Under the pieces are notes generated by a model that worked only from the letters and a program-made list of their open reading frames with translations, did not search any database and had not been told where the DNA came from. The translations under genes were made by a program, and so were the position numbers. Source: Eumeta japonica (lineage: Eukaryota > Arthropoda > Insecta > Lepidoptera > Psychidae). From it: a stretch of DNA of 64,000 bases. Positions 12,644 through 23,640 of the stretch are shown here, in pieces; positions within the stretch are counted from its first letter, which is position 1; every line of letters begins with the position of its first letter. The stretch lies in contig BGZK01000887.1 in assembly GCA_005406025.1 (NCBI GenBank), positions 124,001 through 188,000 on the forward strand, read 5' to 3'.

Positions 12644-12764
12644 TTTCAATTCATAATTGGTGACAAAAAAATATGAAAAATGTTATTCAAATTTTTAAAA
12701 CAAATATAAATTAAAAAAATGCAGTTGTAATCACATAACTAAACTAAATACTTTTGCATTTGTA

Positions 12765-13035
12765 ATTAACTAGCTTTCCGCCTACGGTTTCACTTTACTT
12801 GCTTCGACATAGAATGAATTTCTTCATGCTTTACGTCGATGTATCTTAATTTAAATCACAATTCCGGTCTCGTTTTTTATTCCGATCCCCGTAACGCTCC
12901 TAATTTCGATCCCGGTCGTGTTGTTAATTATGATACCGGTTTCGCATTGGATTTTAACCTCGGTCTATTTTATTTTAATTGCACTCCCGTTTTCGCTTCC
13001 AATTCCATTATTGGTCACGGTTCCGATTTGAATGA
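12765..13035 (+). repeat. Retroelement tail plus degenerate hexamer array, copy 2
   Basis: AACTAGCTTTCCGCCTACGG starts a segment typical of lepidopteran non-LTR element 3' ends. It is followed by CGACATAGAATGAATTTCTT and then about 190 bp with a six-base beat (CGGTCTCG, CGATCCC, CGATCCCGGTCG, GATACCGGTTTCG). The 74-codon frame through it is a by-product of the repeat. Confidence 0.65.
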
Positions 13036-14289
13036 AGGTAGGGCAAATTTAGCATCGAAATAAAATATAATCTTTATTACTCGCGCCTAATGTAACTTTT
13101 ATGGGTGAAAGATTTTTCGGGATCGATTCGGTAGTTCCACTTTAATAGTGCAAATATGTAGGCGAACACTGGTACAAATATGAGATTTTTTTTCCATGAA
13201 CATTCCCGTATATTTCGCCAAACTTTCAAATCAATAATACACGAACGCATAAAGAGCAAAAACACACAATTTGACTTGTATCTGTTAGATTGATGCGATC
13301 AACAGCAGTCAATCTCATTGAACTGGCAGCGTCGACAACAGCGCGCCCCGGAGATACAATACTCTCGTGTTGATGGACGTACCTATACAGAATCTGATAG
13401 ATAAACCGCATATTGAGCTGACACCCGCCGCTTCAGCGGTTGATGTTGCCTTATAACAAAATTAATTTGCCGATTGTTGTGTTCTCTGTCTGTACACAGG
13501 TACGTTTAATGAAAATAGCAGATTAAACTATCATGTTACATATTATTGCAATATCGTCGCTTATGTTATCGAAGTTATGCAAATTTGTAACTATAATTGC
13601 TACGTCATAATCTTCCGAATTATATTTGTAATTAGAAGCGTTAAAAGAAAATAAAGGAAATAAGGAGCATCGATAATGCGCGTACATAATTTTTATACTA
13701 TAAAATTGATAAATAAATAAACATCTCGGCTATCTTCATTTTCAAGTTTGAGATTTCAAACTTATACATCGATTGTGGACATAAATAAAAAGTGTATCTA
13801 TTTTTTCACCTTTTCAATAGGGTGTTTGTTTTTTCTTAAACGACAAAAAATAAATACACGTACATATATATTATATATAAGATTGAATAATAAGGTCGTA
13901 AGTGTCGAGTAGTAGTAGTAACCCAGTAGTTGAGAGTGTCGCTTTCTTATTGAAAGCTACCAGATTCGATATTAATAATAGACGGTTTAGTTTTTTACTT
14001 GAGTCAAATTAAATCTTTCGCTCTGTGCCCTGAAAGCAATTAAGTTTTCAGCCATAAAGGTTATCAACGAGCTGAAGACAGCGCTCCACAGCGTAAAGAT
14101 CTTCTAAACCTTCTTTTTTAATTCTACCACTTTATTGAGACTGGTCATTACGTGATAAGCATGGCAGCCTCGTACTTTAAAGCTAATTATAAATAAAATA
14201 ATTATTGTTGTAGCTTATAACGATGTTTGTTCGTTTATCTTCTTAGTCTAATGCCTTTAAACGAGCAATTCTTATATATATACAATTCT
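13036..14289. other. Intergenic stretch, nothing recognised
   Basis: AT-rich. 13280-13440 has higher GC but no recognisable product on either strand. Confidence 0.35.
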
Positions 14290-14560
14290 GATTATAAATA
14301 TATATATATATAAAACCAAAATCTCGGAAACGGCTCCAACGATTTGAATGAAATTTAATACGCAGGGTGTTGTGGGGTCGATAAATCGACCTAGCTAAGT
14401 TTAATTTCTATAAAACCTCGTTTTATTCGTATTTTCAGGCAAAGAAATAGAATTAGAATACGAAAGTAAATTTAGCCACTATATATTATAATAGCACAGT
14501 TAGAAATCGGACGGTCTCTAATCCAGATGACCCCGATTCGATTCCACATGATTAATTTTT
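14290..14560 (+). mobile_element. Dispersed short retroelement with tRNA-like box B
   Basis: A (TA)n run leads into CTCGGAAACGGCTCCAACGA, GATAAATCGACCTAGCTAAG and finally GGACGGTCTCTAATCCAGAT with GATTCGATTCC, which resembles an RNA polymerase III box B (GGTTCGATTCC). From memory the 'cggctccaacgatt...tcgacctagctag' segment is a common lepidopteran repeat. A SINE or SINE-like tail is the best reading. T-rich sequence follows. Confidence 0.5.
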
Positions 14561-17500
14561 AAATTTTTTTAATTATTTTTTCCGGTTTTTTCTTTTGTAA
14601 GAAAAGGTTTTGTTTCTTTTTTATGAGAAAAAGTTTCTTTTTTTGTGAGTAAAACTATTATTGAAAGCAACTAACTGCTTTGCCGACACAGCAACACTAA
14701 AGTTACTTGACAATAGATGGCGTTGTTAAGCAACACTAAGCCAATGAGTGTTTGGTTTGATGTTAGACCAAGAAAATCAATTGTTATTGATAATTTATGT
14801 GTTTTTTCAACTAATGTATTAACTTAAAAATGCCTAAAAGGTCTTTAAAAAAAACGCGATATGATCGAAAAATATTATTCATATTTGATCAGTATGTAAT
14901 TCGTATCTAAACATATTTTCCAAAAAAAATACGAATTACCAAAAAAAAAATACCGAGCAAAGCTTTGTCATCCAAGTACTTCTATATGAAGCCTTACGAA
15001 TCCGTAAAAGTTTCACTACTGTCGTTATCGAAAATTGCAAGAGGATGTACATTAAAATTGGCGTAGTGAAAGTCCAGTAAACAACCCCTAATACAATATG
15101 GTACAGTACAAATACACGTCGAGTGTGGTTGTTCTTGAAACTTAATTTGTCATACGTATTCGAAGAAAATACCGCTCCACAGGCATAAAGAGATTTTTAA
15201 ATGAAATAAGCCAATCTTATCGGCGCTCGGCGAGAAGTACGCTCTGGAATCGTAAAAAATGAACTCGGAGGCGAGTCGAGGCGGGTCGAGGCAATTTCCG
15301 TAATCAATAAAAGAGTTTATCTACTTTCCCCTGAAAGCGGCCGCGGCTCAGGAAACAATCTCGGGCAATTCATCGTATTAGTTCGTTACGTTCCTTCGAC
15401 AGCGGCCTACCTGCTCCGATTTAGGCGCATTGACGTCAAGTATTTCATTAGCTTTCGAAAATTCTTTATACGAGAAAATTGAATGTGTGGTATTTTTTTT
15501 TATACAATTTTTTCTTATAAGCTACATAAATTACATAAACAAATGCGGTGAGGGTAGTATAAATTAGTCTATAAAGATATTATTCGTTTTTAGTGCATTA
15601 ACGTGCTTTAAAATGTGCAATCTGATTTGAATAAGTCAGACGTAGACAGTTACAATAATGTACGAGAAATATTTAAACAACCTAAATATGTTATGTAATA
15701 TACGCATCTAAAAATCTAATATATAACTGATGATCTCAGTTTTTTTTTTTGGTAGATTCATATTTATCATTTAGTGTTGGCCTTTCGCGACATTAAGAAT
15801 AAGATCACCACAAAGTAAAAGGTTAAAGAAACAGACCTCAAGTTCAACGAAAGGTGTTGCCCAATATGAAAGTTATTCTTGGCGTCCAAGAAAATCGTGA
15901 TGTTCATTGAAAAGTAATAAAACTTTCCTCTTAAACTCGATGGCTCCAGAACCGTTCATAATTTAAAATTAGAATTTTCAAGTACTAAGAAACTTAGGAT
16001 TGCGAAATAATTTTTTTTTTTTAATACTATCCACCAGGCGGGTAAAGAACGAACACGTAGAAAGTAGGTAGATACAATGCGCGTCCAATAAAAGTTCTTG
16101 AAACTCCTTACTAATTTCAATGGTTGCCTTTAACCCCTTTAAAATTTGCGTTATAAATAAAATAGAATAAAATTCTACGTGTAGTAAATCGTGTTTTCCT
16201 ATATACCTTCACGGATCTATTAATTGTATATGTTATATGTATGTTAGAACGCGTGATCGTCTAATTAATAAAATTATATAACATGAAACCGGCTGCCTTT
16301 GAATCGGAAACAGTGTTTTGCTTTTAAACGGGCTCACGTTTTCAATATTTAGGTTTTCGTGTTGTCGCAATCACTCCACGAGGCGAACATTTCGTATCAC
16401 GTGCTTCTCTCGTAACACGAGATAGGGCTGTCAGCTCTGCGAGCGGAAACCATATTTCCCCGCTCGTTCTATATCGTTGAGTTGGACACTTTTATACATG
16501 TGTTACTTTCATATGTTTGTAGCGGCGCAACCTTGATTCATGTATCAGAATGACCGTAATACTACTCCGTGTGAGGTTCGGGATTCCTGCTGCACACCTT
16601 TGTGCTGTCGAATGACTTTAAATTATTGGCTCAGTGATGGCTTTTCAACCCTTAATAAAAAATTAAAACAAATAAAATTGTATGCACATGCTTTATGTAA
16701 ATTACAAATAAAGAAAAATATCTTGGCCGCTAAATGTTCTAGAGTTTCGGTTCCAAAAATATATTACATACTCGAGACTTTTAGAGAATAGTAAATTAAG
16801 AATAAACTTCTTTATGTACTGTCTATGTAAAATTAAATAATGGCTCGGCAGCAGCACAAAGCTGGGCCGAGTCGACCAATGAAATACCACACACTCACAA
16901 AGTATGAACCTGAAGTAGCAGCGTTCGCTGTTGCATTTCGTTCAGTAAGTGAGAGTTTCGGTGGCTCACTTGCCCTTTTCACCCTTCCATCAACCTAATC
17001 CCTCTCCATTAGATATCCTATTTCATCCCAAGACACGAGAAATGCAGTAGTGACTCTTCCATGGGCCTCCATACTTATTGAATTATAGTCAAAAAACTAA
17101 ATCCCCTTTTCTTTAATTTTTTTTTTTAATAACCGCTGTAATTTTTATCGGCAGGAAAAATCCGAACAACGACTCTTCTACTTGCTATTCCGGATCGAAT
17201 AAGCTATCGCTCATATTTTTAGGAGACGGATAACTATTTTTCGCAGAAGATGAACTACTCGACTATACTATATAGAAAGACTAGGTGTAAATATAAGATT
17301 CTTAAAACAAATAAACTTTCAAACCATTTACATTTTGCAATGTAGAAAACAAGGTTATTTAATATAAATTACTTAACACACGATAGAATAAACCAATATG
17401 TAAACAATGAAATTTTATAATGAATAATTTAATATATCAAATATATCACAATGTAAGATTCCTATTTTTAAATTCTACGTATTTTAGTAGGATTATTTAT

Positions 17501-17639
17501 TGCGTCACTATCAAATGTTTACTTTTGACGTACCAGCATCACCTTCATGAAAGGGTAACCGATTTGCATGGAAGAAAGAATTAGAGAGATAACAAAAAAA
17601 ATTTCATGTTATTTTTCTGGAAGAAAAATAAAAAAACGC
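14561..17639. other. Intergenic stretch with GC-richer blocks
   Basis: No gene recognised. Blocks at about 15215-15440 and 16370-16480 are clearly richer in GC and CpG than the rest and lack a convincing reading frame; conserved regulatory DNA is possible. The frame at 16540-16791 shows no family signal. Confidence 0.35.
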
Positions 17640-18300
17640 TATATCTACATTCCATGCTTTTTTTGAAATCCCAAGATGTTACTTTCAATATTACTCACAA
17701 CCTTTTCAGTAATAATTTTCGCGTACAGTTTGCCAACGACACTGAGGAAACTTATAAAAACTAACGCAAACCTTTTCTAGAAAGATCTAGTACATCAGGG
17801 TTACCACTATGCTTCAGCAGTCCCTCAGCATTTCTGACAAAACGCTTTTGTATCTTAGACTATTTCCAGCCTTGACATATTTTATTACTTTCATAATTTC
17901 TTGCATGCTATTTTTATTTTCATCATCACTAATATTTTTAGTTGCAGTAACACTGTCATTTGAAATTATACATTTTTGGGCTTTTGGAATAATAATTCTT
18001 CAAACTTTCTCTCGCATAGATTTCAACATTCAGTGTGAATTAGTTATTATCCCTAATTGCATTTACGCATGATGCTTTGGAATTATTCTGGGCATTTCAC
18101 TATATGCCAGAATTTTTTTGCATTTTCCGGAAACTATCGTAGAATCTCTTGTCATTCATTCATTAGGTCTTATTTTTATAATTGTGTATGCATTCTCTAC
18201 CTCATTTAGCTTATGTTTCAAACTATCTGTGGAACGAAAACCACAACCGAGGCATTTTTTAATCTTAAATAAAATTATAAGCACACAATAACGTGATCGA
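17640..18300 (-). mobile_element. LINE reverse-transcriptase relic
   Basis: The minus strand reads FLSVVGKLYAKIITEKVVSN then IESNILGFQKK at 17652-17760. This corresponds to the RT motif (N)YRGISLLSVVGKLYAKII. Upstream on the same strand, about 17830-17960, lies ISDDENKNSMQEI...KYVKAGNSLRY...LSEMLRD. That fits the preceding conserved stretch I.DDE...A...MK.GKA.G.DG...EML. Several stops and a short frameshift show that it is dead. The plus-strand 87-codon frame across it is a shadow. Confidence 0.7.
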
Positions 18301-19189
18301 TATATATGTTTTGTCATATACCTGGCATTTTCACATCACCTTTCTATTTATGGATATTGTTTTAATGGCTATGATAGATTAACATAATCATTCATAATGA
18401 ATTCATTTCCAATTTCTTCTACAAAGCAATGTATAAAAATCCATAAAATAATACATTATAGTCCAGATGTCTAATATTTTATTTAACATAGAAACGTATA
18501 GATATCCAAAGAAACTCGTAGAATTTTTAAACTCCTTAGGTATTTTCTAAAAAACAATATCAAGTTGAAACTACTTGAGCTCGTTTGTTTCATTCAACAG
18601 AAGCACAGGAACAAAAGCGGTCGTTTAAAAATGAAACTATTGTGTGTGGAATTGTTTTTAGCTGCCATTGAAAGGCGCGGCTGTGAATGGCGCGGCTGTA
18701 ACGACGCTCGTCCGCCGTATTTGCTAGCACTTTAATAATCATCCTACTTTTTTTTTTTTTGTTATTCTACCCTTGCTCAAAGCTAAGGGAACGTAACGTG
18801 AATTAAGATGGCGCTAAAGGTTTAAATTCAAGCCGTGGTTACGTACCGACTGGACAGAAAAGAACAATAAAAATATGTAGATTAGTTATCAATATTTTCA
18901 CTATCTTTGTATTTTCGGCAATGTAGCTAAGTCGTAATAACGTATGAAACAAGTCGTTACTCTGATGGAATTAGAAGGGACTTTGATTTATGGTAGAGAT
19001 TTCTGACTATGCACAAAGAGCTGTTGATGCATATCGTAGTAAACTTGTCAGAAAGTATTGATATTCCAACCAAAACATATATAAAAAAGGAATCCAATCC
19101 ATAATCGAGATACGGAATGTATGAAGAAAAGAGTTTTGAAATCACTAGGAGCATGATTAATATAAAAATTACGCCCAATGCTTGGATGT
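18301..19189. other. AT-rich intergenic stretch
   Basis: No gene recognised. 18650-18720 is a short GC-richer patch. Small open frames on both strands near 18957-19178 overlap the hairpin region that follows and look non-coding. Confidence 0.35.
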
Positions 19190-19283
19190 ATCCAAATCCA
19201 AGTTCTATTTACTTAAACAACAACTGTCCTGAATATATACTTGGGACGGTTGTTTGTTTAAGTAAATACAACTGCAATAGAAA
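19190..19283. repeat. Long imperfect hairpin (possible pre-miRNA or MITE core)
   Basis: The left arm TATTTACTTAAACAACAACT (19206-19225, continuing GTCC to 19229) pairs with 19244-19268, whose complement is the same sequence with one inserted A and one T/C change. The loop is 14 bases. Pairing continues outward through AAGTTC / CAACTG, giving a stem of about 35 bp and a pre-miRNA-like size. No transcript evidence exists here, and a short palindromic transposon would look similar. Confidence 0.55.
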
Positions 19284-19379
19284 TTTCACGCCTAGAATTC
19301 ATTTCAGCGAACAGTATTTAGAAATCTAAACAGCGTTTTTGAGTCCAACCTATCTCAATACCTTAAAATGAAAATGTGC

Positions 19380-19665
19380 AAACATGGGCCGTTTCGTTCG
19401 TATACAAGACAATCACCCAAGAAGTGACAGTAAGCAAAACCATGTCGTTCAATGAGTCCATAACCGCGAGACGAGAAAGCTTCTCGAACGCCAATCACGA
19501 ATCAGGTGTTGCAGCGTGAGACGACCCCTACTGCGTAGCTTAAGCACTGAGTTGTGGGCCGTGATTCATTACAGTTTACTTTGGTGACCATCTATATGGG
19601 GGGACTGATGTTTAGCAGTGTACGTGCAATGACCGACATGAACTAATGATGTGTATGAAATAAGT
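19380..19665 (+). mobile_element. Degenerate non-LTR retrotransposon 3' tail
   Basis: The segment ending near 19660 reads GGGGGACTGATGTTTAGCAG, then TGTACGTGCAATGACCGACA and GAACTAATGATG. This resembles the standard lepidopteran tail GGGG..CT.TGTCCAGCAGTGGACGT...GGCTGA.ATGATG. The 5' part is too diverged to read as protein. Confidence 0.45.
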
Positions 19666-20749
19666 GGTTTACATTGAGAGTTGCGCAACTTGTTGAAACA
19701 TTCTAGGTTCTCTTTTTTTTTAGAGATGAACTTTCAGTAACCAGTCAATTTCTTCAAACGCCTTTTTCCTTATTGATAAGCAATTACGCCATTAGAATTT
19801 AAAACTCCCATTGTAAGAAAAAATATAGAGAACGGGTTTTTTTTTAATTTTCTTCTTAGCTGCGCCCCAAACTCTATTTATACAATTTACTGTTTTCTAG
19901 GCGTATCGAAATTACACTAAATCTTTTTATTTATTGAATTGCAACGTATACTGAAAATAATCGCATTAAATATTTCAATATTTCAATAAATCGCAATAAA
20001 ATCATTCTTTATCATGTAAGGATATAATAATAATTAGTAATATTTTGAAACTCTTTCTAAGACTACATGACGTGCCTATTCTTTAAATTTTGTTAATTAT
20101 CAATCAATGAATGACTAAATCAAAAATTTCGCATCGTTATAAAGTATAACGTAACAAGATTACAATAAAAATCGATGTTTTACGTAAGCTCCGTGGCCAC
20201 CTTAAATTTTTATAATTTTAGATCTAAAATGGTATCTAGATCATAATAACGAGGGGTTAAAATTCACCACATTACTTCGGTAGCATCTTTTTTAGAGATT
20301 AACATAACACTTAAATATGTATCTAATTAATAATTTTTCTTAAATTAGTTCATGGTTGATCCTAATTCTATTGTAATTCGTATTTAATTTTGAAATTAAT
20401 TTTAATTCTTCGCTATGAAATATGTTCAAGTTATGGCGAGTGTGTGTCTGCTATTCACAATGAAGGTTAACTTCTATACCTAAAGCAAAAGTTCTAGATA
20501 AATTTACCGAAGACGCTATGTTTCTGTTGGTCTTTGAATACCAAAAATAATCAAATCAGCTTTTAGAAAGTGATTTGGAACAAATCCTTTACCTCACTTC
20601 GATTGCGCAGTGTATTAAGTTAAAACGTTTATGATTAGCCTTAATTATACAGCAAAATAAAGTTATACGGTAAAGTGTCTTTGAAAGATCGACATAAGTA
20701 TAATGAAATCAGATAATGGTTTTAAGAAATTTTCGTGAATGAAGTAAAA
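19666..20749. other. AT-rich intergenic stretch
   Basis: Nothing recognised beyond A/T runs. Confidence 0.35.
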
Positions 20750-21042
20750 AAATACACCGCAGTGGTTAGGCTATGTCGAAAAATTGAATTAATAAAAGCT
20801 GACAAAATAATTTATTGAGTGAATGTGTATGACGGAAGGGTTGATAACAACCGTCTTCCTGGAAGTTCGCCCTATACAGACCGAATTGTCACATATTAAA
20901 AAAGGACCAAATTTCAAGCACCAGGAACCAATAAGTTTGCATGAAACGATTAATTTACATCAATGAAGCAAGAAATATATGCAAAGATTGTACCATGTGG
21001 AAATCTGTGGGTTCTACCTACTCTCCTGGGAAACAGACTTGA
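20750..21042 (+). mobile_element. RTE-like LINE ORF2 C-terminal relic
   Basis: Across frames the strand reads WLGYVEK near 20766, DGRVDNNRLPGSSPYTDRIV near 20830-20890 and finally INEARNICKDCTMWKSVGST then YSPGKQT and a stop at 21040-21042. It matches the known C-terminal pattern RW.GHV.R...GR.R.GRP...Y.D.I, then VDEA..ICKDR..W.S.VSAYP.GK. Stops and indels in the middle show that it is dead. Confidence 0.75.
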
Positions 21043-21229
21043 GTTGACAGTAATAGTAACAAAAAAAATCACGATGAATGGTCAGAATCAGAAAATATGT
21101 GGGAACAAATTTGCCAATATGTAATTTATCTAGATTCGACCGTTGACAATTGCATACAGAGGCGTATCGACACTTACATGGCCCGAAATTGTGTCGGCAT
21201 TATGATTTGATGAACAACGATGACTAAGT
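21043..21229. other. Short spacer, nothing recognised
   Basis: AT-rich sequence directly after the RTE-like stop codon. It may be the element's 3' untranslated tail. Confidence 0.3.
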
Positions 21230-21960
21230 ATCAGCTTACGTCAAATTATCGACCCCTACTCCAAGGGTGCGCCATGTTTAATGGCCCGAAAACGATGGGA
21301 TGTATGTGTACTAATACATGCCTGTGTACTATCTCTATAACCATTAGAATTAAGGTTAGATATGGTGACGGACCAAAGGATCAATTGTGTAGCGCTCTAA
21401 CAGTCCCAATATAAGTCCGAGCGCAGCGCCTGCGTTCATCAGCAGCGAAGCTTGGTCGACGTGCTCCTACGACAGTAACATTAGCGCCGAATTTGGTCGC
21501 TTTCAACTAACGCAGAGCACGTTCTGTGGCGTGTTTTGGCGTAATAATATATTTCTAATTCTCCATACTTAGTATAATCATGTTTAGGATTGAGGTAGTG
21601 TATTTTTCATTGCATTTTACGGTTTATTTTGTTGTATGAAATGAAACCCGAGTAAGTGCATCTTACGCAATATTTGTTAAAGTCACCGTAATAATGTTTC
21701 TTAGCACCATATTGCTCTCATAGGATGCCAAATGAAACACTTCTATGTTTTTATGAAACCAGAAGAATTAAGCCTAACCGAAAAACTAAATTAAGTAAAG
21801 TGAATTGTACACAGATATTATGTATGTATATAGATAACAAAAATGTATTGTCATTATGATGTTAATTAAGTTGTATTTATATTTAACACTGGGCTTGCGC
21901 GGCCCATTATATGTTTCAGTAATAAATAAACCAAATTAAAATGAATATATTTGTTGTTAG
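21230..21960 (+). other. GC-richer block, possible retroelement regulatory end
   Basis: 21240-21560 stands out by composition (for example GCGCAGCGCCTGCGTTCATC) in AT-rich surroundings. The block closes with a CAGTAATAAATAAACCAAAT polyadenylation-like segment near 21920. A degenerate solo LTR is one reading, but no paired copy, primer-binding site or target duplication was found in this window. Confidence 0.2.
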
Positions 21961-22059
21961 GAGTGCCGATAGACATTAAAACCAGACTATAAACAGTTTT
22001 AATTTATGATTTATTAAATTTTAATTTATGATACAACAATTATTTTGCATTTCAAAAAG

Positions 22060-22290
22060 AAAACCGCTGTCATAAAACAATTTTTAAGTTTTCATTTCTG
22101 TCGACTGTCCACATAACTGTCCCGTTTTTTTCAATGTTTATTTTTTTATTTTTTTTATTGTTTATTTTTTATTTTATTAAACTATATTTGTAAAATAGAT
22201 ATGTATAGTTAAATAGTGTATGGTTGTACGGAACCTTTCGGAACAAATCCGGATCGCATTTGGCTGGTAGTTTTGCTTTTAAACCAGGTA
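22060..22290 (+). repeat. Dispersed repeat fragments
   Basis: AAGTTTTCATTTCTGTC near 22087 recurs at about 36870 as AAGTTTTCACTTCTGTC in a similar context. At 22225-22280 GGTTGTACGGAACCTTTCGG and CGCATTTGGCTGGTAG match the lepidopteran repeat tail GTACGGAACCCT...CGCACTTGGCCGGT. Confidence 0.5.
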
Positions 22291-22959
22291 TAGGACTTTC
22301 AATTATTAGAGGTACTTGGAATTATTATTGAACTATGAAAAAAATTAGAAACCTTTCATATTATATAAGCAAAACTTCAATTGATTATTATTTCCTGAAA
22401 TGTTTAGATCATATTCCGGATTTCAATTTATCAATATCGCATTTTCACTCAATTAAAACATAGTTTCGAAAGCCTAACTTACAAAATATTTCTATTACTT
22501 TCGAAACTTTCTCTACCCAACAAACACATAGTAACAAATTGCTTTCAAATAAAAGCCTGTATTCTGTATGTCTGGAATGACTCACGAAAAAGTTATTTCA
22601 TAATACACGTAACGCGCCGACACGTGCTTCACGAACCAACGAGCGAAGTTCTTGAAGCGAGAGCTATCGTAGTTGATATTAACATTTGTACGAAATAAGA
22701 AATATCTTGTGACAACCTGTTATTTTCTTTGGTTCATTTGACGAAGTATGACTCAACTCAAAGAGATTATTGATAGACAGTTACAGAAAATCTTGTAACT
22801 AAAGCCTGGTGATGAAAATCAAATATTTTATGTTAGTGAATAATGTACGACAATATTGAGAGGATACATTGATTGTGCGGCATGTAGTATCGATCCGGAA
22901 TTTTTTTTTTGTGCTGCCGTAATCAATCATGGATATATTATATAGATATGCCCGTAGCA
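22291..22959. other. AT-rich intergenic stretch
   Basis: No recognisable gene or repeat. Confidence 0.35.
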
Positions 22960-23640
22960 ACAAATAAAACGGTCTTATAAAGTCAGTCTGATTCGCGAAC
23001 TCAGATTAGATTTCTATTCAGTCAGTGACGAGTACTTGACCCGATCGGACGGGTTCTCCGGTAAGGACAAGACCGGCCCTATTCTCCCTCGTGCTGATGA
23101 GGCGCTCGCTGTGGTTTAACACCGACCAATCAACTTATCTCAAAAAATTAAAACCACACCACGCGCCTCAAAGTTTACGAAAATACATAGACAGACGACC
23201 GTCATGTTGTAAGGCGTCGCGCACGACAGGTTAAAATCGAATGGTATCGGGTTCGAATCCGAACAAGACCGGATTGATCAATAATTATTTTAACGTCAGT
23301 CAAATTGCAGCACCTCCTTTAAGCGTTGAAGTGCACGTCAAGCTACAAGTCCCAGAGGTTGTCAGTGCTTTGATGATAACGGTGACTAGCAAACATACTG
23401 GACGGCGTGGCGGGTTCAAACTTTAAGCTCATCGAAATGATAAGAGTGCGTGCCTCAGTGGTGACGCGATAGGAACTGGACATGCAACAAGCTGCACCGC
23501 TGATGCTGATGCGAACGAAATGCAAATCTAGGAGTACTTTCGTTGGCTAGTACTCGAGCTCGCAGACACTAAGACATTCTTTAGCAAACACATGCTCTCA
23601 TGGCCCATGATCAAAGGACTCGTTAATCTTTGTATGATTT
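22960..23640. other. GC-rich block of unknown nature, probably transposon-derived
   Basis: This 680-bp block is markedly richer in GC than its flanks. It contains GGGTTCGAATCC at 23250-23261, which fits an RNA polymerase III box B, but no convincing box A or cloverleaf, so no tRNA is called. The 61-codon frames on each strand overlap each other and look like shadows. A SINE cluster or other dispersed element is likely; I do not recognise the family. Confidence 0.3.

Noticed and set aside
23240..23270. Possible tRNA gene, because of GGGTTCGAATCC
   Set aside because: No paired acceptor stem, box A or cloverleaf could be drawn around the box-B-like word.
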